A DNA stretch of 64,000 nt from Hypomyces perniciosus (lineage: Eukaryota; Ascomycota; Sordariomycetes; Hypocreales; Hypocreaceae). This document shows positions 12,001 through 24,989 of this stretch, one piece after another. The first letter of the stretch is position 1. The number at the start of each line of letters is the position of its first letter. A model generated the notes under the pieces. The model was given only the letters and a program-made list of their open reading frames with translations. It was not told the origin of the DNA and did not search any database. The stretch covers positions 1,612,001 through 1,676,000 of the forward strand of contig SPDT01000004.1 in assembly GCA_008477525.1 (NCBI GenBank), read 5' to 3'. The translations under genes and the position numbers were made by a program.

Positions 12001-12632
12001 TCTATGCAGTTAGCTTTTATATGTTAGAAGGCTTCTTTTATATGAATGCAGAGTTATTCCGTTTTATTGACTTTATCCTTATCTTCGCTTCTACTTATAT
12101 TATTGTCTCTATTATTATCTTACCCTTAGCGAGGAGGCAAAACAGAAGGTAGAGTATTAGGATTATTAAAAGAGGATACTGCAGCGGATATACTTGCGAT
12201 ATTGCTCAGGATTTTCAGTGGCCTTCTAAATAAGAGTCGTTAATGTGTAATGATCTGGGTTAATTTTTAAGGGATAAACCGAGGTTTATAGGTTTATATT
12301 TAACAGAGAGGTTAAAGATAAATACTAAATAGGGTAATATAGTTACAATTCTGTAAAATAGGCGGTTCTAGTAAATGCAATTATTAATAACTGTTTAAGT
12401 AACTATATTAAATAAGTGATAAGCTAGTTGTATATATATAAAGGGAATAATCTTAGATCACTTTAGATTACACTTATTTTCCTGACGATCTATAGTAAGT
12501 CCTTCCGTTGGCTTACTGGGATTACTTTATAGTTCGTGGTGACCCGAGTAATCCAATGCTGATTGGTTCGTCCATCCGAGGTTCCTCCAGGTACATACTA
12601 TATCACGTTCTTATAATGGTCGGGTCATAACA

Positions 12633-13770
12633 TACTGTTATTTACCTAGATTTATACAGCTATATTAAATATTAATATACCTATATAGTAAATAAATTAA
12701 ATTATAACTTAATCTTTAATAAGCTTTAGGCTAAGGCTAACTAGGTAGTATATAATACAGTTAAAAAGGAAGTTAATTATAGAAAAGCCAGCCTATAGCT
12801 ATAATTTACAGATAAAGAGGAGCCTGGGAATATTAAAGCTATATAAAGAGCCTGGCTTATACTAGCCTTAATATTATAAGTAGAATACTGCTGTATTAAA
12901 AGGAATAGCGAAAAGGAAATATATTTCCTTTAAGCTATCAGCTTATTTAATATTAAAAAAGCACTTTAGCCTAAGAAACTTATAAATCCCTGGGAATATA
13001 TCCCCCTTAAACTATATAAAGAGTTCTGTTTGCTATTTTCTATAAAAGAAGCTATTAAGCTTCTATTATATTGCCTTAAAGTCAATTTACAGATTCCCTT
13101 AAAAGCCAATAAATATAATAAAGAACTGGAACTCTTTTAAGGCCCTTTTTATAGTATATTATACGAGGAATTATTAGTATTATAAAAGACTTTCCTTAAT
13201 TTACTTAATAAGGGATTTATTTAAGCTAGCAGTTTAGCCGCTATAGCCTTTATCCTTTTTATTTGGAAACATAAAGGAGGAATTCGCTTTTATATAGACT
13301 ACTGCGCTTTAAATGCAATAATACAGCAAGATTACTACCCTTTCCCCCTTTTTTCCGAAACCTTTAATAGTTTAATAAAAGCAAAGTGGTTTATAAAGCT
13401 AGATATAATAACTGCGTTTTATAAAATTAAGGTTATAAAAGGAGAAGAATATAAAACTATATTCTATATATACTATAGCCTATATAAGTAGCGGGTAGTT
13501 TTATTTAAACTTACCAGTATACCAGTAGCGTTTTAATAGTATATTAACTAGGTATTATGCCCCTTTTTAAATAATTTTGCGTCTATATACTTTAACAATA
13601 TCCTAATCTATACTAATAAGTTATAAAAGGACTATATAAAAAAGGTTTAGTGAGTTTTATGCGCTTTTACTAATACTAGGCTATATTTAAATCCTAGGAA
13701 GTATGCGTTTATATAGAAAGAGATTAAATACTTTGGGTTTATTATATATGCCGGTAAAGGAATTGCCTAT
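12633..13770 (+). mobile_element. Ty3/Gypsy pol fragment (RT), plus strand
   Basis: Plus-strand frames show the RT N-terminus: a region ending EELLVLQKTFLNLLNKGF, then IDYCALNAI, YYPFPL, KLDIITAFYKIKV and the active-site box YFNN (13588-13599, from YLDD), then YFGFIIYAGKG. The match to Gypsy RT is clear even with RIP stops. The fragment starts directly after the Gypsy-1 LTR edge and is cut off at the Copia-1 LTR at 13771. No LTR of its own was found. Confidence 0.8.
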
Positions 13771-14350
13771 TGTTAAAAAGGAGGGCTAAAAAACAAGGAT
13801 TTCTATGTAATTGGGTAACCTTCCTATTCTGGCTAGACCCGGAATTAGGCCCGACGCTAGGACCGAGTTCCGGAGGAACTTCGGTGTAAGTCAGGAAATT
13901 TCTGTTATCCTTAACAATAACAATTAAGCTAGGATCAGCTACCCCGCCTACCCTAGACTCAATACAATGGGCATAATAGCCATTATGAAAAATCTGACCA
14001 AAATGGTTTCCCGTTTGTATGGCCGTGAGTCGATTTGACCGATTTTATATATAAATGAATTTTGCGGAAAATAGGAATGCGGCCACAAACCCAATTCTGC
14101 CACCGTACACCTATTATTAAGTCGGAGGACTATTGTAGAAGACAAAGCTATTGTTCATACAATCACTTCTACACCAGCCGCATATCACTAGATATTCTAT
14201 AGCTTTCTAGCTATTAGTTCAGTTACAATTCAATTGTTTATCCATTGTTAACCCAACTAAACTCTTAGTCGTTTCCTTATTGCTGCGTTGGGTGCACCTT
14301 CCTAGAAGCTACACATAAATGAGGTTCAGTATAACCTTGTTATTTTAACA
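13771..14350 (+). repeat. Copia-1 LTR, copy A (solo, no TSD)
   Basis: A 580-base unit running from TGTTAAAAAGGAGGG to TTATTTTAACA, with canonical TG...CA ends. Six more copies lie in the window (36026, 48716, 53106, 55969, 57203, 59083), two of which bound a Copia element. It is much less RIP-damaged than its surroundings. The 5-base flanks are CCTAT and AACTT, which do not match, so this LTR marks a rearranged junction rather than a clean insertion. Confidence 0.88.
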
Positions 14351-14578
14351 AACTTAATAACTGTTTAGGCTAAATTATTAATACACTTAAAGGTATCTTT
14401 TAAACTTTAAATATTAAAGGCTACTTTAAAATAGTTAATCTTTAAAGAAACTAGTGCATTAACAGGAACCTTAAGCAATACTTTTATATATAACCTACCC
14501 CTTTATATAAAGAGTAATAAAGTAAAAGAATAGCCTTATATATTAAAGGTGTAATATTTAAGAAAAAAGGAAAGTCTA
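14351..14578 (+). mobile_element. left fragment of Copia-2 split by Gypsy-X
   Basis: The sequence up to the GTCTA at 14574-14578 would join directly to 33412 if Gypsy-X copy 1 were removed. The right part (33412-36025) carries Copia RT and RNase H motifs, so this short piece should be its upstream part. It shows no motif of its own. Confidence 0.5.
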
Positions 14579-14740
14579 TATTACAGTACACGGAACAGCA
14601 GGTCAAGGTAATATTTTTGTTGTGCCTTAAATAAGGCAAGAAGCTATAAGAATATAGTTCAAAGGTATAGGACCAAGTTATTACGTAAGGACATATATAA
14701 TGCTGATAAGTTATTAGAGGGCAGGTTTAGTGCTATAATA
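14579..14740 (-). repeat. Gypsy-X 3' LTR (copy 1)
   Basis: 162 bases, the same length as the other four X LTRs in the window. Its ends correspond to TGTCACGGCAC...GTGCCGTGACA but are RIP-altered. The polypurine tract lies directly inside it. Confidence 0.88.
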
Positions 14741-15639
14741 GTACCCCCCCTTTTTCAAACTCTATTTATCCCTAAATAGCTATTCTAGGACTATATATAT
14801 TCTAATCCTTTTATTCTATTAATTCTATTATCAGCGGCTGCTATATTACAGGCTTAGCTAGTTAATTATCTTCCTTTTCTTAACCTAAACAGGTAGGCTA
14901 GGCTTATTAAGGTTTTTTATATAATATTTTAAAAAGGCAGTATCTTATCCTTTCAAGTCCTTTACAGATTGCTAGCTTAATATATAGTATTTCTAGGCTA
15001 TATAATAGTATAGGCTATCTTTATTATAGCAGTTAAGGATTTTATTAAATTCTTACTTTTCTATTACTTTATTTATTTTATTATCTTTTTTAAAGATTTA
15101 TCTTTATATATTTTTATTCTTTTATTTATTAATAGTATTTTATTTTAGCAGATCTATATATTAGCCTGCTTTATTAACTACTAATAGTTGGAAGAGGGAG
15201 TTATAAAATATAAGGAAAATATAGATATAGTTAAAGAGTTTAAGTTAATAAGTTTAAAGGTATATATTAAGGATTTTATATAGGCTTACCTATTTATTAT
15301 CTCCCTTTTTATTAAATAGTTTATTTTAAAGTATTTAGTCTTTAATTATACTTTTTTATTAACTATAAATTAATATAAATCCTCTATTAATATATAAACT
15401 GCAGTTTTATATTAAGCGATTAATTATACTATAAAAGCTTTTAATTAGTTTAGGATTTATTAGAAATATTTAATTATAGTATTTATTTATAGAAACTTTT
15501 CTTTTAAGCGATAAATAGGTTTAGTGGGTAAGGGTTTAAAGGTTTAACTTTTAAATGCAGGTAGAAACTATAATTTATAAAACATAGTAAAGTTCCTATT
15601 ATTTTAAATATTTAAATATTTTAAATAAACTCTATAAAT

Positions 15640-18600
15640 AGTAAGTAATTTATTTAATTATTCTAGTAAAAACTTATAAACTGCCTACAATATTACTTTA
15701 CCTTTATATTTAGCTATTTAATTTAACTATTAATCTTTAAATAATAGGCTAAACAATATTTAAAGTAAATTCTAAATTATTAAAATAGCTGCTTTTAAAA
15801 TTTAAATATAAACTAGGTACTTTAATCTAATATAATTATTTTTATAGCTTTATATAAAGTATAAATATATAAAATACAGGTATTAATAAGTTTTTTAATA
15901 TAAAATAGTAATAAAATAGTGTATTTTTATTAAATAGTATATTACTATAAAGATATTTTATAGACTAAGCTTTATTAGTTATAGTTAAATAATAGTATAA
16001 TATAATGTATTAAAATATTACTTTAAGCCTAGAATAGTATTAGTAATAGTTTTAGGAATTTTAAAGGAATAAATTTATTTAACTTTATTTAAAAGTATAG
16101 GTTATAACCTTTAATAAAAGTATTAATATTAGCTAATATTTATAGCTATTAATATATATCGTTAAAATTTTTTAGTGTTTTTACTTGTTTTAAATATCCT
16201 TTTAACTTAAAAGAGTATATTTAATATATAATTTATATTTTTACTTTATTTATTAATAAACGGAAAAGTTATTTTTAGTAATATATTTAATTATTATAGA
16301 TTTAAAAGTCTTATATTACTGCCTTTAAATTATTTTAAATACTTTTAGGCTATTATTAAATAGCTAGGCTTTAAAGCGCCTATATTATAAGACTCGCTAT
16401 ATTTAATCTTTTATCGGCTTTATCGATTATTCTATTAATTAATATCTTTAAGTTTAGGATTAAAATGCCTGTTATTACAGTAAATAGATTTTTATTATTT
16501 ATATTTTCTATAATATTGGTATAGGTATAGGGATTAAAATAGCTTTCTAGGAGTAAGGTTTTCTTTTTTTCTTTTAATTAGCTATTATCTTAGTTTAACT
16601 TATTAGGATATCTTAAAATCTTTCATTTAATATATTAAGCTTTACTGCTTTTAATTTACGCCAGTAAATAATCTAGAAATTATATTAAAATAAGAATTTA
16701 AATTAGCAGATTTATCTTTAATTTAATACTTTAATAGTTATAAAGTATTCTAGGTTTTTATAGTCTATAACAATCTTGAATTTATTTTCTATATTTTAAA
16801 GTTTAAGGCGCTATTTTTTTAATAATTTAACAATAGCTAGCAGTTCGTTATTATAAATTTTATAATTGCATTTAACAGGTAAATACTTTAATAAAAAGTA
16901 GACTATTAATTATAAAACATTATCTTTATTATATTAAAACAGATTATTATTAAATGCCTAGTTTAAGGTATTTATTTTTAAAACTATCTTTTTATTATAG
17001 TTAAAAAAGGCGATAATTAAGGCAGTTATAAATTAAGTTTTAAAATAATTAAATACAGTAGTATAAAGTTTTATTTAATTTTATAGTATATCTTTCTTTA
17101 AAAGGCTATTTAAAGGTTTATAAATATTAAAAAAGTGTTTAATAAACTGCTAATAGAAATTTATAAAGCCTAGGAAATATTAGAGTTTATAGAGGTTTAA
17201 GGGTCTCTTTTAATTTATAACTGCAGCTACTTTTTTAAGGTTTACTTTAATACTATTACTTATAATAATTAAGCTAAAGTATTTTATTTTTATTGTTTTA
17301 AATTTGCATTTTTTAATATTAATTTAAAGGCCTATATTAATTAATTTATTTATAACTTTTTATATATATTATTAATATTCCTTTTATATAGCTAAATAAG
17401 TTAAAATATTATTAAAGTAAACTATATAAATTTTATTAAATAAATTATATAAATTATAGTTAATATAATATTAAAAAGAGGCTAAAGTATTATAAAGACT
17501 AAAGGGTGTAATAAAGGTTTTAAATAACTTAAACTAGGTTATAAATACTGTCTTTTATTTATATCCCTTTATAATTCTAAGTTTATTAAAAGCGGCTATT
17601 ATATCCAGTTTAATATAAAATTTAATATTATATAGAGTATTTAATATTTTTTAAATTAATGGCAATAAATAGTAATTCTTTATAATCATATTATTAAAGC
17701 TTTAATAATTTTAATAAATATAAATACCTCTTTTAGGTTTTATAGTAAAGAGTAAGGGGGCAGTATATTTTACTTTAGATTCTTTAATAAATCCTTTAAT
17801 TAAATTTTTATCTAGCTATTTTCTTATAACTTAAAGTTTATTTAATAATATTAGGCAGTTTTTTTAATATAGTAGTTCTTTTTTTAATAAAAGTTTAATT
17901 TTATAGTTTTATAATCTTTTAAAGGAAAGTTTATTTATTAACTATAAAAAAAGCTAATAATTTTATTTTATAGCTAATTAAGAAATTTCTTTTAAATATT
18001 ACTTTTTATTAATTTTACCTTTATTTCTATAAATTTATTAATATTAGACTTTAATATCCTTTAAAAGTGCTTTCTATTATAATAGTATATAAAGAAATTA
18101 TAGAAAGTTATAAAGAATAATACTTATACTACTATAAAGCTGCTTTATTCTTATAATATATTTATAAAAGTATTTTTATTGAATTTTAATAGTCGGTATA
18201 CTTTATATTCCTGCTTTTATATATTTTCTATTAAGTCTATTTAAGTTAGTTTTATATATCAAGTAGATATACTTTTGCAGAATTAAATAAATAATATTGT
18301 AGTAAATATTTAAATATTTATTAACTTAGGTTATTTATATAGCGCTGCTGCTATAGGTTTATTAAATATGAATATATTTAGTTTAAGGAGTTATATTAAG
18401 TTATATTAGTATAGATATTAGCAGCTATTAGCTATAGGCGTTATTAAAACTAGTGTTAAAGGCTTATTTAGCATTATTTATACTTTAGTCTTTAATCCTT
18501 TATAGTTATTAGGGTAATAAGGATCATAGTAATTTTGCTTTAATATTAATATAAAGTTAATATATAGGTCCCTTTGTCCCTATTAAGGCATTATTTCCTT

Positions 18601-19948
18601 TAATATATCTTTAATATAAACTTAAAACCTAACTTTTTTATTAATCTTTTTTTATATCCTTTTTAATATATTATTTTATTTCTCGCTAATAGTATAAAGT
18701 ATTAACTTTAAAGGTTTACTTAAAATATTAATATTATATAAAATAATTATTAGGCTAGGAATTATTAGTATAGAATAGATTTAAGGGTAATAATTTATTA
18801 AATAATATTATAAATTGAAAGTAATTATTAATATAGGCTAGTTAATATTAAGATTATATTACTATAGCTATAGCATTTTAAAAATAAAGGGGTTTTAATT
18901 TAAAAGATTAATAATAAAAAATATATATAATTTTTTATATTTTTATATTTTTATATATAGGATTATATAATTAATAAATTATACTGCTGCTTTATTATTA
19001 ATTAAGATAAGGCTTTCTCGTTTAGGCAATTATATTATTAGGATTTAGGACTTTTCAAGAAAATACTAATCTATAAAGCTTTATATTAAATAGCTACTAT
19101 TAATAAAAATTAATATAATTATTAATAAATATATAAAAAATAATATAATATAAATAAATAGTAATTTATTATTTATAGTATTTAAAATTAATAGTTTATT
19201 ATTAATAATAAATTATTATATCTATAAAGGTATTAGGTTTATAGGCTATTTTACTATTCTATTGCACTTTTTAATATAATATTTTTAAAAAGCTACTTTT
19301 TTCTTTACCTTTTTTTATTAAAGGTTATATCTTTATAAGTAACTATATTGTTAAAGGTAATTAATTTTTTAATAAACCTAGTTTCATTAATATAGTATAA
19401 AAATAGGTTTTTATAGTATAATAGGTTATTCCTTTAAGCTAGGAAGTGCTAATATTACAGGAATTAAAGAATAGGGATTTATAATGCCAGTATACCTTTG
19501 CCCTGGCCTAAGGTATATACCTTGCCTTAAAGCGCTATAGTGCTATTACTTTAATATATTTTATATTCGAGGAAGCTGCTATTATATTTTTATAGGGTTT
19601 AAGGTTTTATAGTATTAATTTTCTGCTTTTTTATATAGTTATTAATTATATATTAACTATTATAGTAATAGTATAGGTTATAAAGTTATTAATACTTTTT
19701 ATATTATAAAGTAAAGGATATAATATTTAGTTATATAGGATTATTTATATTTTTTTACTTTAAAGGGTTTAATTTATTTTAAGGTAAAGTTTATTAAAAA
19801 GTATAGTTACTATTTAGCTTTTTAAATTTATAATTGCCTTTAAGTTTAGCGTAATAGGCCTGCTTCTTAAAGTTATTATATACTTTTTAATTAAAAGTTC
19901 TTTAAGCAGATTAATTGTCTTTACTTATAGGCTTATTGCTTTTATTAA
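15640..19948 (-). pseudogene. gag-pol remnant of Gypsy-X copy 1 (part)
   Basis: This is the stretch shared with copy 2 (from about 37255). On the minus strand, gag with a damaged CCHC knuckle is near 19.85 kb and the RT box is at 17408-17419. RNase H and integrase should lie between about 15.7 and 17.0 kb by position; I did not resolve every motif there. The gag end is cut at 19949 by the Gypsy-Y LTR and resumes at 32524. Confidence 0.7.
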
Positions 19949-20130
19949 TTTATTGGGGGTAACTAATATACCTAACGCACCCGCTTTCTTTTTCTTTTAG
20001 CTTACCCGAGAAAGGTTAGCCGCTTATTTAAGCAGCTACTAGATTAGGAAAGCATGGGAGTATAAAGATATACAGATAGACCTAGTTTAATAAAGAGCAA
20101 CCTTCTTCCCCCTTTAATATATAACCCTAC
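19949..20130 (+). repeat. left part of a Gypsy-Y LTR interrupted by a full Gypsy-Y
   Basis: It begins TTTATTGGGGGTAAC and matches the first 182 bases of the Gypsy-Y LTRs. It stops after CTAC (20127-20130), where a complete Gypsy-Y begins. Its continuation is 32301-32523. Before it lies TTAA (19945-19948), repeated after the right part (32524-32527). Confidence 0.85.
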
Positions 20131-20538
20131 TTTGTTGGGGGTAACTAATATACCTAACGCACTAGCATTTTTTTCTTGTTAGTTTACCTGAGAAAGGTTG
20201 GCTGTTTATTTAAGCAGCTACTAGATTAGGAAAGTATAGGAGTATAAAGATATATAGATAGACTTAGTTTAATAAACAGTAACCTTTTTCCCTTTTTAAT
20301 ATATAACCTTACCTGTAAGAATATAGTTGCTGAGGCGTATAAAGGTAACTGTTAGTTGCTTTTAGCTGCCGGTATTATAATTAAATAATCCGCAATATCT
20401 TTTTAGCCCTTATATTACTTAATCGCCACTTTATGGTTCTATTAAGAGCGCGGTTCCCGCGCTTAATACTAGTTGTTATATATAGGTATATATATGTATT
20501 GTGTATATGTTTTAGAGTGTTAATTCCCCCTCTATAAA
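20131..20538 (+). repeat. Gypsy-Y 5' LTR
   Basis: 408 bases from TTTGTTGGGGG to CCCCCTCTATAAA. It contains a TATA-like aatatataac near 20300 and a GC-rich hairpin at 20446-20464. ACTGGTAACC follows directly and may include the primer binding site, but I could not assign a tRNA. Confidence 0.85.
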
Positions 20539-22900
20539 ACTGGTAACCAAGATAAGGGGAAATCTTAGGGATTATATCCTAAGAAGTAATCACTAAAGGC
20601 ACTTTTATACTGCCACTAAGACTTACCTTTACTTAACTACTAATAGAATTATAGGCTGGCTTTACTTAATCTTTATATAAATATAAAACAATTAGCTGAG
20701 GGAAATAGCCCAAAACCCTTTCTATAACCATTTAATATAGATTAATATAATACTTAACTCTAAAAATGCAGGTTATCTAGTTATAATTTCCAAAAAGATA
20801 TCAGGATTAGTTAACCTAGGCATAATGCGCTAAAATATAATAAAAAAGCGGAACCTTAAGAAACTATTAGTCGATAATACCTGCTAATTAAGAGCTGAGA
20901 TCTTAAGGAAAATTACTGAAAGACTGGTTACTATAGTAAAAGCAAATATATAGGTAAAATGGTTAGTACTATATAACCCGAGCCCCCCTAAACTATTAAT
21001 ATACTATTATAACCCCTATTTTACTTACTAGCAGGTAGGTTAATAGGTGGAATAGCTATAGGGGGCCGATAAAGGATATACTAATTATTTAATCTCCTAG
21101 TATAGAGACTTTATTTTAGTTTTACTGACATTCCTGGCCAGGTTTTTCTTAACTTTAGATAAAAGTATTATTCTTACTGCTTTTACAATCTCTAATATAT
21201 AGGCTACCTTTACTTATATTAAAGACATTTAAAAAAGATATAAGAACGATAATGACCTAATGTCTTGTAACCAGTATTAATACGGGAAGCTATCTTTAAA
21301 AGACTAGCTGATTTCTTTATCCCAGACAGATAAACGCGACCCTTTTTCTTTACAATAGAACTCCCTATATTAGCGGAATATATCGCTATAGCTTTATTAT
21401 TAAAGGAATATATCCCTTTTTTAGCTAAAAGAAGAATACTCTTTTAAAGGCTAGTTATCTAAATTAAATGACTTTAATCTGCAGGAGAAAGGGTATTTTT
21501 TTATTAAAGAACTATTTGATTAAGACTTTAATAATTTACTTTAATTTAAAGTAAAAGAGTCTAAATTAAACCAATAACCTCCTTTTACTAGGATATTAAA
21601 CACAACTCTATCCTTAACCCTTTAACCTAAAGAATTATTTAATTATATACTTAACCTAATATTAACAATATTTATATCTATTATAATAAAATCTAAAGAA
21701 AGATTAAGCTCTTTAACAGAAAAGGGGAAGTCACTATCTTAAAAGTTCCTCTTCTTTATTTAAGCCTTTAAGAATATCTAAGGCATAAAGCTATTAATAG
21801 GGACTAACTTTATAAGTAAATTTAATAGTAAGAATATATCTTAGTTCCTAAGAAACTATAAGTAAGAAATAGAAGATTAAGGAATTTTAATTAAGGATTA
21901 AAGGAGGTACCTAAAACTATTTATAAAAGTAAAGGAATAAAAGATAGTTTAGATTTTTATTAAGGAAAGTATTAGCTGGGATAAAATAAAGAAAAAACTT
22001 TTATAATACTATAAGTAATAGGATAAAGATTAATTGGAATTATATATAGTATAACTCCGAAACCTTTATTGCTATAAACCTATAAAAATATAGTCTATAA
22101 TAGATTAGTTGCTTTAATATTAATATCTCTATTAAAAGCTTAATAAGAAAAATTAAAGGATAGCGATACTGTATTCCTATAATATTATAAAAGTAATACT
22201 ACTAGAGCTGCTTTAGCTAGTAATAGCCTTTAAAAGGATTAAAGAAATTAACAATTTCGAGGATCTAGTATATACCAAAGTCTAGACGCTTTTTTATAAT
22301 AAAACACTAGTAAAGCTTAATATTTAAAAAGCCTATTTTTAAGAGTTTAATAAAAGACTATTTTTAAGAGTTTAATAAAAGACTATTTAAAATTAAAGAC
22401 TTATTAAATTTAGTTAAATTAAAGTTAAGCCTAAGGATAAGAAAGCGAAAAAAAAATAGCCTAAACCTGTAAAATTAACTATAACTTTATAGCTTAAAGA
22501 TTAAATAAATACTTTATCCGAAAAATTTAATAAATTAGCGATTTAGCTCCTTTAATAGAAGGATATAGCAATTAATTTAAAAGAAAGAGAATATTATTAT
22601 ATTACTACTAGTAGCAATAAACCTAAATAAAGACCTTTTACTTTAATAATTGCTATCAATAATATTAATATAATAGACCCTTTATATAATAATATATTAA
22701 ATACTTTTTTTATTAATTATTTAAAGGCAGTTATTAATATTAAATACTATTAGTATTATAAAAATAAAGACTATTTTCCTTAAAACTGCATTAAGTTAGC
22801 CTATAATAAAGGCTATAGGTTTATAATATATAACCTAGCAGTAAGAATAGCTTAAATAGGCCTGCAGAAAACCCTAGTCCTGCCTTAACTTATTATATTA
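20539..22900 (+). pseudogene. Gypsy-Y gag remnant with CCHC zinc knuckle
   Basis: The plus frame has a C-X2-C-X4-H-X4-C pattern at 22748-22789 in which three of the four metal ligands now read as Tyr (TGT to TAT, CAT to TAT), the RIP signature. The last Cys (TGC, 22787-22789) is intact. Upstream frames are lysine-rich, as expected of gag. Gag packages the RNA genome. Limits are approximate. Confidence 0.65.
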
Positions 22901-24989
22901 ATTATAACTATCAGGACTTATATATAAAAAATACTAGCGCTTTAAGTAGAATCGTTTAAAGCTTAAAATAAGGTTTCCTTAAGCCTATTATTTGCGAAAA
23001 AGATAAAACCTGGCTTCTTTAACTAAGAACTGACTACCTATAAAGTTAAACTTTTTAATACTGTCTATAATAAAGTAGTATATAGGGAGATATTTAAAAT
23101 CTAGGCATTATAAAAGTTAGATATAATTCCTGTAAAGGGATTAATAATAAATGTTATATACTTTATAGGCAGAGATTAAATAATTGCTGAAAAAAGGGAT
23201 AATATATAAGCAGAAAAGGTTAAGAATTTTTCTATAAACTTAGCTAAAACAGCCTCCTTAAAAGAACCTTTAAATAAATATAATTAGGCTAGCTTAATTA
23301 AAGAATTATTTAATTAAACTCTCTTCGCTAACCCTATAACTAGCAGGGGATAAAAGTATGTTTATATAATTGATAAGGCGGATAAGTAAGCTAAAAAGGA
23401 GCTATTGCTGCCTTAAGTAGAAAAACCGATTAAGAAAGAGTAACTGCATTTAAACCCTATACTTATAACCTTAAAGGCTATATTATCTAGACTGCAATGC
23501 AATAAAGAAGGCGGAATTAAAAGCGCTAAGAATAAGGAGGAATTACTAGGAGCAGAGCGAGCTAAGATAATAATCTAAGCAGCCATTCTAGATAATGCGA
23601 TTAAGCTTAAAACTAGCACTCTTTTAAATACTATTCTAGAACTTGCAAACGCTTTAAAAGCAGATTTAATTGCGAAATTATAAAGGATTACTAAAATACA
23701 GTTTTATAGGAAAACTAATTTAACTATCTTTAAATATACTTTATATTAAGTAATATCTATTTTTATATATAAATATCCTTTAAAGGAAGAACTATTAAAA
23801 AGACTAGATGCAATAGCTGTACATGCAGAACCGACTATATAAGTCGTTTAGTTACTATAGGATTAACCTCTTAAAACTATAACCTCGCGACCTTTATTAG
23901 CAGAGGGATTATTAAATAAAGAGTTATTTAATCTTAAAGACCTAAATTTATTACTACCTTTAAAAATATACTTTTATAAGCCAAAGTAACCAAGTATAGC
24001 CATTAACTATAAAGCAAATTGGTTATAGAAGTCTATAACTTGGATTTATATAATTTAAATAGGAAAGATCCTTTACTATTTATAGGACCTACTATAAATA
24101 CAGGTATATTTAAAAGAGCCTAATAGTATATTTATTAAAGCATTTATAGACTTAAAGTTAAAGGGAAATATTATCTTTTATTAGCTGGCTATAAAATATA
24201 ATATAATAATATACTCTTATAAAGCAGTTAATATTATATTTAATAATAGGCAAGTAAATATATATAGCGAAACTGTTATTTAGGTATATATAGGCAATGC
24301 CTAAATAGCAGCCAGATTTTATATTATACTTAATAATGTCTTAATACCCTTTATCTTTAAAATGCTATTTATTTAAGCTATACAGCTAATATTTAATTAT
24401 ATGCCAAGGAATAGGGATTTGCATATAAAATATAAAATAGGGAACATTTAAATTATTACCTTAGCTGCTAAAGCTATCTATTAAGAATATAAAACAGAGG
24501 CATTATATAACCTAAGGCTAAAATTAATATTAATTTTATATTTAAATATAAAGTTAATAAAGCGGACAAAAGCTTAGAAAACCTTTACCTTACTTTTAAA
24601 GAGGAGGTCTTATATAGACTGTTAGAGTAAGCTGGGGAGGACTTAATTCGGCTACTACTGGCCGATAAGTTAAAAGATTAAATAAAAGTAATAAAGAAAG
24701 CAGTAAAGGAATTTAAAAGAGTAGAGGAATAAAAGAGAAAGTCTTAAAAGAGAGCGCAGAAACGTAAGCGGATTAAAACTAATACTATATATAAAAAAAA
24801 GGGCATAAAAATCTATCTAGTAAACAATGCCCTGTCTAATAGTTCTATTCCTGCTAGGAGTCTTTATTAAAAATAGAAAAAGTAGGATAAAGTTAAAGAT
24901 AATTTAGACCTTAATACCCTATTCGCTGAATATATTATATTAAAGTTCTTATTAATTAAAGCTAGGTTAAGACTTATACTAGACTGCCT

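Larger units (their letters stand above)
5700..12632 (-). mobile_element. Gypsy-1: Ty3/Gypsy chromovirus, one LTR missing
   Basis: Read on the minus strand the order is gag, protease, RT, RNase H, integrase, chromodomain, the Ty3/Gypsy order. Seen directly: a CCHC knuckle at 11132-11091, the protease motif LIDSGA at 9492-9475, the RT box YLNN (from YLDD) at 8337-8326, and a chromodomain at about 6168-6010. The right edge is TGTTATGACCCG read inward from 12632, the expected 5' LTR start. No matching LTR occurs at the left end, so the element is truncated, or its 3' LTR was lost, where the repeat block meets host DNA. The left limit is approximate. Stops in every frame make it dead. Confidence 0.85.

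Noticed and set aside
13948..14145. 65-codon minus-strand frame
   Set aside because: It lies inside Copia-1 LTR A, antisense, and recurs in other LTR copies. It is not a separate gene.
14579..14740. The 162-base unit as a MITE with terminal inverted repeats
   Set aside because: Its ends are inverted-repeat-like, but a pair bounds a Gypsy internal region with a 5-base TSD and a polypurine tract, so it is an LTR.
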